DNA of 64,000 nucleotides from Lachnospiraceae bacterium (GCA_910573755.1 CAJTBO010000001.1:186001-250000); one strand, 5' to 3'. Shown: positions 7,951-16,564, counted from the stretch's first letter. Notes: a model not told the origin generated them from the letters alone. Numbers and translations: made by a program.

Positions 7951-9045
7951 CTATTTTTCCTCCTTCCGCTGCTCATCTTTTTTGAAATGCCATTTCCGAA
8001 TAATCTGTGTGAAGATCAGAGAAAATGCGCTGAAATATATAATAACAGCTGTAATTGTCTCAACTGTTTCCGTCGGGAATCCTGCACTCTGTACCATCGT
8101 CCCGCCTACTGTAAGCCATGCCAGTAAAAACGATGCGCAGAACACTCCGATCGGATTATTTAATGCTAGAAGAGCGATCGGAATGCCATAGCTTGTCTCT
8201 ACGATCGCTATTTCTGATACGAGGAAATTTTTGGTCTGAGAAGAAAGGAAAAGCATGCCTCCGCCTACACCTGCAATAAAACCGGCGATCAGCATTACCA
8301 GAATGATATTCCTTTTTTCATTGATTCCGGCATAATATGCGGCATCCTTATTAAAGCCGCTTGCCCGAAGCTCATAGCCAAACCCTGTTCGGTAAAGTAA
8401 AATATAAATAATGATGCAGAACAGTAGTGCAATAAAGACGGCGCTGCTCGCGCTAGATCCCGGGAAAAGTTTATCCATACCCATTCTTGGCAGCAATGAC
8501 GTTGATTTTACATATTTGGATGCCACCAGTGTGGGATCGTAGAAATAAGTCTGTATCACCCAGTTACTGAAATAAATACTGATATAGTTCATCATAATAC
8601 AGGCAATTACCTCATTGCAGTTCAGAAAAGCTTTCATAAGCCCGGGAATCATTCCCCAGATAACACCTGCAAGGCCGGCCAGCAGGATCGCAACAATCCA
8701 GCGGATCGGATCAGGAATGCCAAGTGCCATACCTCCGATCAAGACCGCAACCATGCCGCCCACCGTAAACTGTCCTGCAACACCGATGTTGAATACACCC
8801 GTCTGGAACGAAAAAGCAACAGAAAGCCCACACATGGCATAAGGCGCAATGTAATGGAATACCTGTCCCATACTTTTTAAACCATTTGAAAACCCGCCCT
8901 TCAAAAGCATTCCAAATGCTGTAAATGCCATCTCTGGATTAAAGATCAACATAATGATCAATCCTACTGCCAATCCACTGATAATTGACATAACAGATGC
9001 AAGTACGCCAAAAACAGGACTGTTTTCTGAAAGATTCTTTTTCAT
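7951..9045 (-). CDS. Nucleoside ABC transporter permease (BmpC/NupB type)
   Basis: The 364-residue permease is the larger of the pair in BMP-type nucleoside importers. It shows multiple membrane spans and the conserved FQTGVFNIGVAGQFTVGG near residue 82, plus ELRASGFNKDAAYYAGI near residue 225. Its ATG overlaps the TGA of the ATPase gene by four bases, so expression is translationally coupled. The short charged C-terminus (KKDEQRKEEK) faces the cytoplasm. Confidence 0.9.
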   Translation of the reverse strand: MKKNLSENSPVFGVLASVMSIISGLAVGLIIMLIFNPEMAFTAFGMLLKGGFSNGLKSMGQVFHYIAPYAMCGLSVAFSFQTGVFNIGVAGQFTVGGMVAVLIGGMALGIPDPIRWIVAILLAGLAGVIWGMIPGLMKAFLNCNEVIACIMMNYISIYFSNWVIQTYFYDPTLVASKYVKSTSLLPRMGMDKLFPGSSASSAVFIALLFCIIIYILLYRTGFGYELRASGFNKDAAYYAGINEKRNIILVMLIAGFIAGVGGGMLFLSSQTKNFLVSEIAIVETSYGIPIALLALNNPIGVFCASFLLAWLTVGGTMVQSAGFPTETVETITAVIIYFSAFSLIFTQIIRKWHFKKDEQRKEEK

Positions 9046-10565
9046 ACTGCCTCCTCTCTTTCCGCGCCGGACATATAAAGTCCCAGTTTTTGAACTGTCA
9101 CATTTTCCGGGCGTACATTTGCCATGATTTCCCCATCATGCATCACAAGTATCCTGTCACTTACCTCCATAACTTCATCCAGCTCCAGAGAAACCAGAAG
9201 CACCGCTTTCCCTTCATCACGTTCTTTTACCAGCTGCTTATGTACAAACTCAATCGCGCCTACATCAAGACCTCTCGTCGGCTGCACTGCAATCAACAGA
9301 TTATGATCCCTGATGATCTCTCTTGCCAGAATTACTTTCTGCTGATTTCCGCCGGACATATTCCGCACGATATTAGTCGATCCTTTCGCGCTTCGCACAT
9401 CGAAATCTTCAATCGCTTTATCAGAGAATTTAGTGATATCGCTAAATTTCAGAAAGCCATTTTTTATAAAATCTTTCTCAAAGTAAGTCTGCAGTATCAT
9501 ATTCTGGGAGATATTAAAATCCAGAACCAGCCCATGTTTGTGCCTGTCTTCCGGGATATGGGAAATTCCATGAGTATTACGGTAACGAATACTCTTATCC
9601 GTCATAACTTCCCCATTTAGAGTAATATCTCCTTTAGAGGGCAACATACCCGTGAGAGCGAACACCAATTCCTGCTGCCCATTATTATCAATTCCAGCAA
9701 TACAGACGATTTCTCCTGCCCTGACATCAAACGACACGTTTTTTACTTTCTCTTTTTTTCCTGTCTGTGGCATGACCGTCAGATTTTTCACGGAAAGAAC
9801 CACGTCTTTCGGCTTTGCCGCAGTTTTTTCTACATGGAGAGAGATGCTTCTTCCCACCATCATTTCTGAAAGTTCTTCCACCGTCACGCTGTCTGTATCC
9901 ACGGTTCCTATATATTTTCCCTTCCTGAGAACACTGCAGCGATCCGATACTTCCTTGATTTCGTTCAGCTTATGAGAAATAAACAGAATGGATTTCCCTT
10001 CTTCCGCCAATCTGCGGATGATCTTGATCAATTCTTCAATTTCCTGAGGTGTCAGTACGGCTGTGGGTTCATCAAATATCAATACATCATTATCTCTGTA
10101 TAACATTTTCAGAATTTCTACTCTCTGCTGCATTCCGACAGTCATATTATCTATTTTTTCATCAATGTCTACCATAAGTCCGTACTTTTCGCTTAATCCG
10201 ATGATCTTCTCCCGTGCTTCATTCATCTTTAAAAATCCGTTTTGTACGGTTTCAACACCCAAAATGATATTTTCCAGAGCGGAAAAAACACCTACCAATT
10301 TAAAATGCTGATGAACCATCCCAATTCCCAGATCATTGGCCGTATTCGGTGAAGACATTTTTACCTCTTTCCCTTTTACAATGATCTTACCGCTGGTAGG
10401 CTGATACAATCCGAATAATACACTCATTAAAGTAGACTTTCCGGCACCATTTTCACCTAAAAGAGCATGAATCTCACCCTTTCTCAGTTCAAGCGTAATA
10501 TCATCATTTGCGATGATTCCCGGGAAAACTTTTGTAATATTGCGCATTTCAATAATATTTTCCAT
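9042..10565 (-). CDS. Nucleoside ABC transporter ATP-binding protein, two ABC domains
   Basis: The 507-residue protein holds two fused nucleotide-binding domains, as in NupA/BmpB and RbsA-like ATPases. Domain 1 has Walker A GENGAGKST near residue 37, a signature reduced to VGMQQRVEI and Walker B LIFDEPTA. Domain 2 has a degenerate Walker A region around GIDNNGQQEL, a full signature MSGGNQQKVILAREI near residue 405 and no classical Walker B acid pair (LLIAVQPTRGLD). One canonical and one degenerate site is normal for the family. The gene sits between the binding lipoprotein and the permeases; a hairpin lies in front of it. Confidence 0.92.
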   Translation of the reverse strand: MENIIEMRNITKVFPGIIANDDITLELRKGEIHALLGENGAGKSTLMSVLFGLYQPTSGKIIVKGKEVKMSSPNTANDLGIGMVHQHFKLVGVFSALENIILGVETVQNGFLKMNEAREKIIGLSEKYGLMVDIDEKIDNMTVGMQQRVEILKMLYRDNDVLIFDEPTAVLTPQEIEELIKIIRRLAEEGKSILFISHKLNEIKEVSDRCSVLRKGKYIGTVDTDSVTVEELSEMMVGRSISLHVEKTAAKPKDVVLSVKNLTVMPQTGKKEKVKNVSFDVRAGEIVCIAGIDNNGQQELVFALTGMLPSKGDITLNGEVMTDKSIRYRNTHGISHIPEDRHKHGLVLDFNISQNMILQTYFEKDFIKNGFLKFSDITKFSDKAIEDFDVRSAKGSTNIVRNMSGGNQQKVILAREIIRDHNLLIAVQPTRGLDVGAIEFVHKQLVKERDEGKAVLLVSLELDEVMEVSDRILVMHDGEIMANVRPENVTVQKLGLYMSGAEREEAV

Positions 10566-10588
10566 AAAATACCTATACCTTTTTTATA

Positions 10589-10621
10589 AAAAGCGGCTAA
10601 TTATATAAATTAGCCGCTTTT
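10589..10621 (-). terminator. Intercistronic hairpin between binding-protein and ATPase genes
   Basis: A perfect 14-bp stem (10589-10602 with 10608-10621) with a five-base loop ends in a T-rich tract on the minus strand. It would partly terminate or protect the upstream mRNA, giving more lipoprotein than transporter. Confidence 0.75.
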
Positions 10622-10677
10622 ACATAACCGCCTATGTTTGTCGACCCTTAATCACTTTGCATCGATAAGTATCATTT

Positions 10678-11853
10678 CTATTTAATGAAATCAAGAGTGA
10701 TCGCATTTACCGGAATCTGAGTAGGATCTTCATATGCTGAATCATCCGGAATGCTATCCGCTATACCATTTTCATTATTTGCAACTCTTTCAAACAGGCT
10801 CTCATATTCTTCCTGTGTAAAATTCTGGAACCTTGCGCCATCCATTGCAAGACCACATGCCTGTTCCGCACTTCCCAGTTCTACCGTTTTGCCGGTTTCC
10901 ATCGTACCATCTTTCCACGCTACCAGACCGTTATATGTAGTATTTTCCGTATCTTTCAATGCGCTCGTAACAATTCTTTCAGATATCTCATTCTGATTTG
11001 CATCGCAGCCCATTGCAACCACATCTCCATTTTCCTCTGCTGCTGCAAAGATAGAGTTATTCATAACACCTGCAACTGCAAAAATCACTTCTGTACCGGA
11101 CTGATACCATGCTGCTGCTTTTGCCTGATTTTCCGGACTTGCTTCAAAGTTACCCGCATAAGTATATTTCACAGTCACATCATCAAGCCCCATTTCCTCT
11201 GCCGCAACATCAGCACCCTTCACAAAGCCATACATATACTGGATAACACCCGGTACTGCCATTCCGCCGATTGTTCCCAAAGAACGATATCCTTCTCTTA
11301 CAGCTGCATAGCCTGCGAAGAAACCGGACTGCTCTGCCTTATAAGTTACAACCTGTACATTATCTTCAATAGAAACTTCCCCGTCTATGGTCTGAGGCGC
11401 TGCTTCGATAGATAAAAATTTCACATCCGGATATGCCCGGCTCATTTCCAGAAGAGATACTTTAAACTGGTCAGCCGCCACTACAATAAACTCTGCGCCT
11501 CCGGCTACCGCTGCATCACAGATTGAAACCTGTGCCTCAACCGTATCTTCTGTAGGCTGGAAATAAGTACAAGTGTATTCCGGATTCTCGTCACAGAATC
11601 GATTCATACCAACCCAGCAGGCTGTATTAAATGCTTTATCATCCAAAGAACTAACTGATGAGATCAATAATGCAATCTGATTTTTTCCATCAGCACTTTC
11701 ATCCCCCCCGAGACTTTCCGCCTCTGCCGTTTCCGCAGAACTTGCTTCTTCCCCTTCGGAAGCAGCCGGAGCTTCCGGAGCCTCACCTGAACCACATGCT
11801 ACAAGACTAAAAGTCATTCCTAAAACCAATATCAATGATAATATTTTTTTCAT
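10678..11853 (-). CDS. BMP-family nucleoside-binding lipoprotein
   Basis: The 391-residue protein begins with a lipoprotein signal (hydrophobic residues 4-18, lipobox LVAC, Cys20). A low-complexity Ala/Glu/Ser linker (about residues 22-55) tethers the domain away from the membrane. The mature part matches Bmp/PnrA nucleoside receptors: IALLISSVSSLDDKAFNTACW near residue 60, FIVVAADQF near residue 118 and IGGMAVPGV near residue 193. It captures nucleosides outside the cell for the permease pair downstream. It is the second gene of the operon, behind a nucleoside hydrolase. Confidence 0.92.
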   Translation of the reverse strand: MKKILSLILVLGMTFSLVACGSGEAPEAPAASEGEEASSAETAEAESLGGDESADGKNQIALLISSVSSLDDKAFNTACWVGMNRFCDENPEYTCTYFQPTEDTVEAQVSICDAAVAGGAEFIVVAADQFKVSLLEMSRAYPDVKFLSIEAAPQTIDGEVSIEDNVQVVTYKAEQSGFFAGYAAVREGYRSLGTIGGMAVPGVIQYMYGFVKGADVAAEEMGLDDVTVKYTYAGNFEASPENQAKAAAWYQSGTEVIFAVAGVMNNSIFAAAEENGDVVAMGCDANQNEISERIVTSALKDTENTTYNGLVAWKDGTMETGKTVELGSAEQACGLAMDGARFQNFTQEEYESLFERVANNENGIADSIPDDSAYEDPTQIPVNAITLDFIK

Positions 11854-11894
11854 ATTTATATTCCCTTCTTCCTATGCTGTTTCTTCTCAGGTTA

Positions 11895-12842
11895 TCAAAT
11901 GCTGTCGTACCGCTTTAAATTATCCTCTACGATATCCCAGAATTTTTCCACATCCAGTTTCACTGCTACTTTACTGTTCATCCCTTTATCTTTCATCAGA
12001 TTAAAGAAATCACAATTTGTACGTCCATGACTCTGACCACCGGTAATATCGATCTCCGAATACATATCTTTTGTCTCAATACAGGACGGATCGATCAGAT
12101 ACGCTATCGTAGTAGGGTCATGCAGCGGACCCCCCGCCCAACCAAAGGTCCTTTTCTGTGTCATACAGAAAAATCTCATCAAATCTACAAACAGTTTTCC
12201 TCCCTTGGTCTTTACTTTGTCCATCCGCTCCACGATCTCCGGATAACAAAGCGCCTGTCTCGTCAGATCAAGTCCCATCATCACTACTCTGCGGCCGCAG
12301 CTGAATACCACATGAGCTGCCTCGGCATCCGCATAAATATTAAATTCAGCTGCTGGTGTTACATTTCCGTGCTGATAAGCTCCTCCCATTAAAACTATTT
12401 CATCTATGTTTTCAAGAATTTTGGGTTCCTTTTTTATCGCCATAGCGATATTGCTCAAAGGCCCTGTCGGCACTAACGTCACAGGAGAATCCGCATTCAG
12501 TACAGTTTCAATGATAAAATCTACCGCATGTCTTGGATCTAACTGCTTTGTCAGCGGATCGAATACAGGACCATCCAGACCGCTGTCCCCGTGTACTCTC
12601 TCTTCTACCGGCGGTGACTGCCGTACGATTGCTTCCCCGAGTCCCTTACAAACCGGAACACCTATTCCCAGATACTGACAAACATTTAAAGCATTTTTCG
12701 TTACTTTTTCAATCGTCTGGTTCCCGCGTACGGTTGTAATTCCGAGAAGTTCAATCTTTGGATTGCGAGCCGCAAGCATGATTGCCACTGCATCATCATG
12801 TCCCGGATCGCAGTCAATAATAATTTTTCTTTTATCACTCAT
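11895..12842 (-). CDS. Inosine/uridine-preferring nucleoside hydrolase (paralogue 3, first in operon)
   Basis: With the ATG at 12842 the product is 315 residues and starts MSDKRKIIIDCDPGHDDAVA. The calcium site DCDPGHDDAVAIML, the motif VLMGGAYQ near residue 150 and AAEFNIYADAEAAH near residue 165 are typical. It is closer to classic IunH/RihB proteins than the two paralogues at the end of the operon, which have DVDTGSDDA instead. The frame stays open upstream of 12842, but that stretch holds the promoter and operators, so the later start is right. It heads a seven-gene operon: hydrolase, receptor, ATPase, two permeases, two hydrolases. Confidence 0.92.
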   Translation of the reverse strand: MSDKRKIIIDCDPGHDDAVAIMLAARNPKIELLGITTVRGNQTIEKVTKNALNVCQYLGIGVPVCKGLGEAIVRQSPPVEERVHGDSGLDGPVFDPLTKQLDPRHAVDFIIETVLNADSPVTLVPTGPLSNIAMAIKKEPKILENIDEIVLMGGAYQHGNVTPAAEFNIYADAEAAHVVFSCGRRVVMMGLDLTRQALCYPEIVERMDKVKTKGGKLFVDLMRFFCMTQKRTFGWAGGPLHDPTTIAYLIDPSCIETKDMYSEIDITGGQSHGRTNCDFFNLMKDKGMNSKVAVKLDVEKFWDIVEDNLKRYDSI

Positions 12843-12864
12843 AATTTCTGTCCTTTCCTGTTCG

Positions 12865-12880
12865 TTTAAAATGTTTTGTC
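12865..12880. promoter_or_regulatory. Weak LacI-type operator copy (12 of 16 bases)
   Basis: TTTAAAATGTTTTGTC resembles the palindrome found twice just upstream and lies 31 bp from the nearest copy, in the leader of the nucleoside operon. On its own it would not be convincing. Confidence 0.3.
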
Positions 12881-12895
12881 TTTTCGGCCACAAAG

Positions 12896-12911
12896 GATAA
12901 AACGTTTTATC
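12896..12911. promoter_or_regulatory. LacI-type operator, perfect 16-bp palindrome
   Basis: GATAAAACGTTTTATC is an exact palindrome with the central CG typical of LacI-family sites. It lies just downstream of the predicted transcription start of the nucleoside operon. Confidence 0.85.
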
Positions 12912-12926
12912 TGTTTTGTGAAAACA

Positions 12927-12955
12927 GAATAACATATGATAAAACGTTTTGTCAA
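12927..12955 (-). promoter_or_regulatory. Promoter of the nucleoside operon
   Basis: On the minus strand TTGACA (12950-12955) is followed after 17 bases by TTATTC (12927-12932). The -10 box is weak. The second operator covers the -35 box and most of the spacer. Confidence 0.65.
12938..12953. promoter_or_regulatory. LacI-type operator (15 of 16 bases)
   Basis: GATAAAACGTTTTGTC overlaps the -35 box and spacer of the nucleoside promoter. It is centred 42 bp from the perfect copy, four helical turns, which suits binding of linked dimers. Confidence 0.82.
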
Positions 12956-13044
12956 CTTTTTTTGTTTTTTTTGCTCTTATATACAAATATTCCATTCTCT
13001 TTTTGTGCATTTTCACAACTTTTAAAGATTCATTTAATACCCGG

Positions 13045-13073
13045 TTGCAGTTTTTTCTTAAATGTGATAATCT
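13045..13073 (+). promoter_or_regulatory. Promoter of the LacI-family regulator gene
   Basis: TTGCAG (13045-13050), 17 bases, then TAATCT (13068-13073), ahead of the AAAGGA ribosome site of the regulator. Confidence 0.5.
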
Positions 13074-13125
13074 TTGATAAACATTTACCAACTTATGACA
13101 AATGCTTCCTGAAAGGAATTTAGAA

Positions 13126-14145
13126 ATGAAAGTTACAATTACAGATATCGCACAGGCAGCAGGACTTTCCCCTGCTACTGTATCTCTTGTTTTAAATAAT
13201 CGTCCTTCCCGTATTTCTGAAAGCACCAAAAAAAGAATAAAAGTTCTCGCACAGGAAATGGGATATCGCCCCAACTTTGCAGCCGTCAACCTGCGGACCA
13301 GCCGCAGCTACACTATCGGGCTTATTGTTCCGGACATCCGAAACGATCACTATGCCACTTATGCAAAAGGTTTGGAAGATTTCTGTCAGGAAATGAATTG
13401 GAGCATGATCTTATGTACTACCAACCAAAGTCCTCTGCGGGAAAAGCAATATATTGAAGCACTTTATGCCAAAAACATAGACGGCATTGCACTCGCTACC
13501 ACAGCACCTTATGCTGATAATTCTATTTATACTTCTAACAGAGAACTGCTTCTTTCCATGAAGATTCCCATTGTTCAGTCTGACCTGACAAATTACAAGG
13601 AACCGATCAACGCAGTTGTCTGCGACCACGAAAAAGGTGGTTATATTGCTACGCTCCATCTGCTTTCACTTGGCCATAGAAAAATAGCCTTTATTACCGG
13701 ACCTTCAAGTTTAGAAGCAGCTCAAAGCCGTCTGAATGGCTGTAAAAGGGCTTTCAAAAGTTATAATCTGAAATGGAATGACAGTCTGGTCTACGAAGGG
13801 GACTATACTTATGAATCCGGCTTGAACGGTATTGATTATCTATGTGACAAAGAATTTACAGCGGTTTTTGCTTTAAATGATTCGATGGCATATGGCGTAT
13901 ACAATGGTCTTTCCAAATATAATTTATCTGTACCAGAAGATATATCTGTCATCGGATATGATGACCATTTTTTGTCTGCCATCTTAACCGTTCCCCTTAC
14001 CACGATACGCCAGCCCGTCTATGAAATGGGAAAAGAAGCGGCCAGAATCCTGATTCATGCCGCTGAACATCCTGATACCAAACCTGTCATCACCTCTTTC
14101 GAATTGAAGCTGATTGTTAGGAAAAGCACCCGAAAAATAAATTAA
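13126..14145 (+). CDS. LacI-family repressor of the nucleoside regulon
   Basis: With the ATG at 13126 the protein is 339 residues and starts MKVTITDIAQAAGLSPATVS, the LacI helix-turn-helix. A hinge helix follows (NFAAVNLRTSRSYTIGLIVP), then a two-lobe sugar-binding fold (residues 60-338) with SVIGYDDHFLSA near residue 280. An upstream ATG at 13102 lacks a ribosome site. It is divergent from the nucleoside operon, whose promoter carries two near-perfect operators. Matching sites lie before ribokinase, the DUF401 gene and the DMT gene. The inducer is probably a nucleoside or ribose; that is inferred from gene content only. Confidence 0.92.
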   Translation: MKVTITDIAQAAGLSPATVSLVLNNRPSRISESTKKRIKVLAQEMGYRPNFAAVNLRTSRSYTIGLIVPDIRNDHYATYAKGLEDFCQEMNWSMILCTTNQSPLREKQYIEALYAKNIDGIALATTAPYADNSIYTSNRELLLSMKIPIVQSDLTNYKEPINAVVCDHEKGGYIATLHLLSLGHRKIAFITGPSSLEAAQSRLNGCKRAFKSYNLKWNDSLVYEGDYTYESGLNGIDYLCDKEFTAVFALNDSMAYGVYNGLSKYNLSVPEDISVIGYDDHFLSAILTVPLTTIRQPVYEMGKEAARILIHAAEHPDTKPVITSFELKLIVRKSTRKIN

Positions 14146-14155
14146 TAAACATTTT

Positions 14156-15022
14156 TTATAAATTAATAAGAATAAGACTAATTACTGCCAAAACTATCGC
14201 TGCCGCAGTATGACGGTTGCCTTTTTCTTTAAAACAAAACCGTCCCGCCAGCGCCACAATCAGCAGATTTCCCGCTGCGGATACAGGCATCACGACCGCA
14301 ACGCTCAAAAAGTCCAGGCTTTTCAGTTGAAAAAATGTACCGACCGCGTTTGATATGCCGATCATTCCTCCCAGCAGGATATCTGTTGTCAGGGAACTGC
14401 TCTGTTCTCTTTCCCCTCTGAATAACAGAACGACACTGCTGATCAGTGTCATCATAAACACGATCGACAGAAAAAGCGGCTTATGCTCTGCCGGAAAATA
14501 TTTACCATACACCGCATTAAAAAAGAATACCAGGCCGCTTCCTATGAACAAAACCGGAAACAGCTTTCGGTCACCTGCTACACTTCCATCTTGAGTCCCG
14601 CGCATCATTTCCGCCATGGAAATCAGCAATACCAGAATGCCTGCAGCCTGCAGCATTCCCGGAAAATCCTTCCATAACACTGCTGAAAGAACGATACATA
14701 TTAAAAAACCAGCCCGGCTGAAAAAGGTTGTGCTTCCAAGCCCGTTTTTATCTGTACTCACTTCCGTGCACCACAGATTCTGAATCATGGAAAACCCCAG
14801 AGCAATCGCCAGACACATCATCTTCCAAAAATCATTATTTCCGAATCTTTCAAAGCTATATTTATCTTTCAGGCTCAGGACAGTCACTGCCATCGTTAAA
14901 ACCGTAGCCGTAACATAATTTATAAATATCACCCTTTTCATATCAGCCTGATAAATACTCACCAGTTTAAATCCGATTGACAGCATACAGAAGCCTGCTA
15001 ATGAAATCATTAAATAAATCAT
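14156..15022 (-). CDS. DMT/EamA superfamily membrane transporter
   Basis: The 288-residue protein has about ten hydrophobic helices, in the two-repeat layout of the drug/metabolite transporter superfamily. The second half shows GMIGISNAVGTFFQLKSLDF near residue 218 and a pattern ending AAAIVLAVISLILINL. No substrate can be read from it. It converges on the LacI gene with a 10-bp gap and, more usefully, has a LacI-type palindrome directly beside its -10 box. This places it in the nucleoside regulon, perhaps as an exporter or importer of a base, nucleoside or ribose. Confidence 0.82.
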   Translation of the reverse strand: MIYLMISLAGFCMLSIGFKLVSIYQADMKRVIFINYVTATVLTMAVTVLSLKDKYSFERFGNNDFWKMMCLAIALGFSMIQNLWCTEVSTDKNGLGSTTFFSRAGFLICIVLSAVLWKDFPGMLQAAGILVLLISMAEMMRGTQDGSVAGDRKLFPVLFIGSGLVFFFNAVYGKYFPAEHKPLFLSIVFMMTLISSVVLLFRGEREQSSSLTTDILLGGMIGISNAVGTFFQLKSLDFLSVAVVMPVSAAGNLLIVALAGRFCFKEKGNRHTAAAIVLAVISLILINL

Positions 15023-15078
15023 ATTTTTTATCCTTTATAAATATAAACTTATCTTTTTCTGCCAGAAATCTTTCAGGT

Positions 15079-15100
15079 ATAATAGGTTAATCGTTTTATC
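15079..15100 (-). promoter_or_regulatory. -10 box and adjoining LacI-type operator of the DMT gene
   Basis: On the minus strand TATTAT lies at 15079-15084. Immediately upstream of it, 15085-15100 reads (plus strand) GGTTAATCGTTTTATC, 13 of 16 bases of the nucleoside operator. One half-site, CGTTTTATC, is intact. The -35 box is not clear. Confidence 0.5.
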
Positions 15101-15194
15101 TTTTTTTAACTATATACTTATTTCAAGTTGTTGTCAATTATTTTCAGAAATTAGGTTCTGCCTTTGTACGATGCCCTCCAATTATTAAGCACAT

Positions 15195-15247
15195 AAAAAA
15201 GGCTGCTGCCGGCAGATCTCTCCGCCTTTGCAACAGCCTCTTTTTTA
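15195..15247. terminator. Bidirectional terminator after the thioredoxin gene
   Basis: GGCTGCTGC and GCAACAGCC form a stem with one mismatch. It is flanked by A6 on the left and T6 on the right, so it ends minus-strand transcripts from the thioredoxin gene and could also act on the plus strand. Confidence 0.7.
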
Positions 15248-15270
15248 TATAAAAGTACCTTCTCCGAATA

Positions 15271-15579
15271 TTACGCTTCTTCGATCATCCTGATGATCGC
15301 CGGTTTCTGCTGAAGTCCCGACATCCGCTTTAACTCCGTCCCGTCCCGCATAAGAATCAGCGTCGGATAACCGGACACTTCATATTCCTCCACCAGCTTC
15401 TTATTTTTGTCAAAATCCACCTTCATGATATTGACTTTTTCCCCGCATACCTTTTCCACATCCGCCAGCACGAAGGAAAGCATCTTGCAGGGACCGCAGG
15501 TGCTGGAAAAAAAATCTGCCAGCACAAGTCCCTCGTTTACCGATTGACGAAATTCATCTTCTGTTACTTCTCTCAACAT
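15271..15579 (-). CDS. trxA: Thioredoxin family protein
   Basis: The 102-residue thioredoxin-fold protein has the redox motif as STCGPCKM (cysteines near 28 and 31) and the cis-proline segment VSGYPTLILM near residue 70. The tryptophan normally before CGPC is replaced by threonine, a variant seen in several clostridial thioredoxins. It follows thioredoxin reductase by 45 bases and is last in the run that contains an arylsulfotransferase, with a strong terminator after it. It would keep cytoplasmic protein thiols reduced, using electrons from TrxB. Confidence 0.9.
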   Translation of the reverse strand: MLREVTEDEFRQSVNEGLVLADFFSSTCGPCKMLSFVLADVEKVCGEKVNIMKVDFDKNKKLVEEYEVSGYPTLILMRDGTELKRMSGLQQKPAIIRMIEEA

Positions 15580-15624
15580 AGCCCTTCTCCCATATTATAA
15601 TTTTGTCTGTCTTATATTGCGAAC

Positions 15625-16545
15625 TTACTTCATCCCCTGCACATAACGTGCCGCACTCTGTGCCGCGATGGCGCCGTCGGCGCAGGCGGTGATCACCTGC
15701 CTCAGGTTTTTTGTCACACAGTCCCCGGCTCCGAATATCCCCGGGATCTCCGTTGCCATCTGCGCATCCACTTTTACATAGCCCATCTCATTTAATATAC
15801 CGAGATCCTTAAAACATTCCGTGGTAGGCGTCAGACCGATATACTCAAACACCTGATCACAGGCCACGCGCTTTTCTTCCCCCGTCTCCGTAGATTTAAA
15901 GTGAATGCCCCCCAGCTTTTTCTCACCGTAAAAATCCAGCACATCCTGATAAGGATAAATCTTCACGTTCTCCATGCCCCGCAGCTTATCGCATGCCATC
16001 GGATCCGCCGTCAGATCAAACATTGTCACAATCGTCAGCGACTTTACGATCTCCGCCAGATAGATCGACTCCTCCACAGCGGAATTGCCGCCGCCCACGA
16101 CCACCACATCCTTTCCGCGGCATGCCGCCCCGTCACAGATCGCGCACCAGCTTATTCCGTTTCCGGCATACTGCTTCTCGTTCTCTACCCCCAGCATCCT
16201 GGGTCTTGTCCCGGTACACAGAATTACCGCATAAGCCGTATATACCGCATCATCCTCCTCACAGAACACGGTTTTCAGCCCGTCCTCCACCTTTACTTCC
16301 CTTACGGTCTTATAATCGAAAGCCACCTGCAGCTCCTGAGTATGCTGAAACATCTGAATCGCCAGTTCCGCGCCGTTGATCGTTCCCATTCCCGTATAGT
16401 TCTGAATCTCGTTTGTATTGATGATCTGTCCGCCCGGCGCCAGTTTATCCAGCATCAGCACGGAGAGATTTGCCCTCGCCGCATAAATGGAAGCCGTCAT
16501 CCCCGCAGGGCCGCTGCCAATAATAATCAAATCATAATCTGCCAT
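15625..16545 (-). CDS. trxB: Thioredoxin reductase
   Basis: The chosen ATG at 16545 gives 306 residues starting MADYDLIIIGSGPAGMTASI, the FAD-binding GxGxxG fold. An upstream ATG would overlap the previous gene. The redox pair is CAICDG near residue 132. The NADPH-binding glycine motif VVVGGGNSAVEE follows near residue 150, and the C-terminal FAD segment is GIFGAGDCV near residue 275. All key residues are present. It transfers electrons from NADPH to the thioredoxin encoded next. It follows the arylsulfotransferase gene by about 20 bases. Confidence 0.95.
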   Translation of the reverse strand: MADYDLIIIGSGPAGMTASIYAARANLSVLMLDKLAPGGQIINTNEIQNYTGMGTINGAELAIQMFQHTQELQVAFDYKTVREVKVEDGLKTVFCEEDDAVYTAYAVILCTGTRPRMLGVENEKQYAGNGISWCAICDGAACRGKDVVVVGGGNSAVEESIYLAEIVKSLTIVTMFDLTADPMACDKLRGMENVKIYPYQDVLDFYGEKKLGGIHFKSTETGEEKRVACDQVFEYIGLTPTTECFKDLGILNEMGYVKVDAQMATEIPGIFGAGDCVTKNLRQVITACADGAIAAQSAARYVQGMK

Positions 16546-16564
16546 TTTTCCAACCTCTTTATAC

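Noticed and set aside
11895-13289. Long 464-residue version of the first nucleoside hydrolase
   Set aside because: The first 149 codons cover the promoter, two operators and the divergent LacI start; the family begins at the ATG at 12842.
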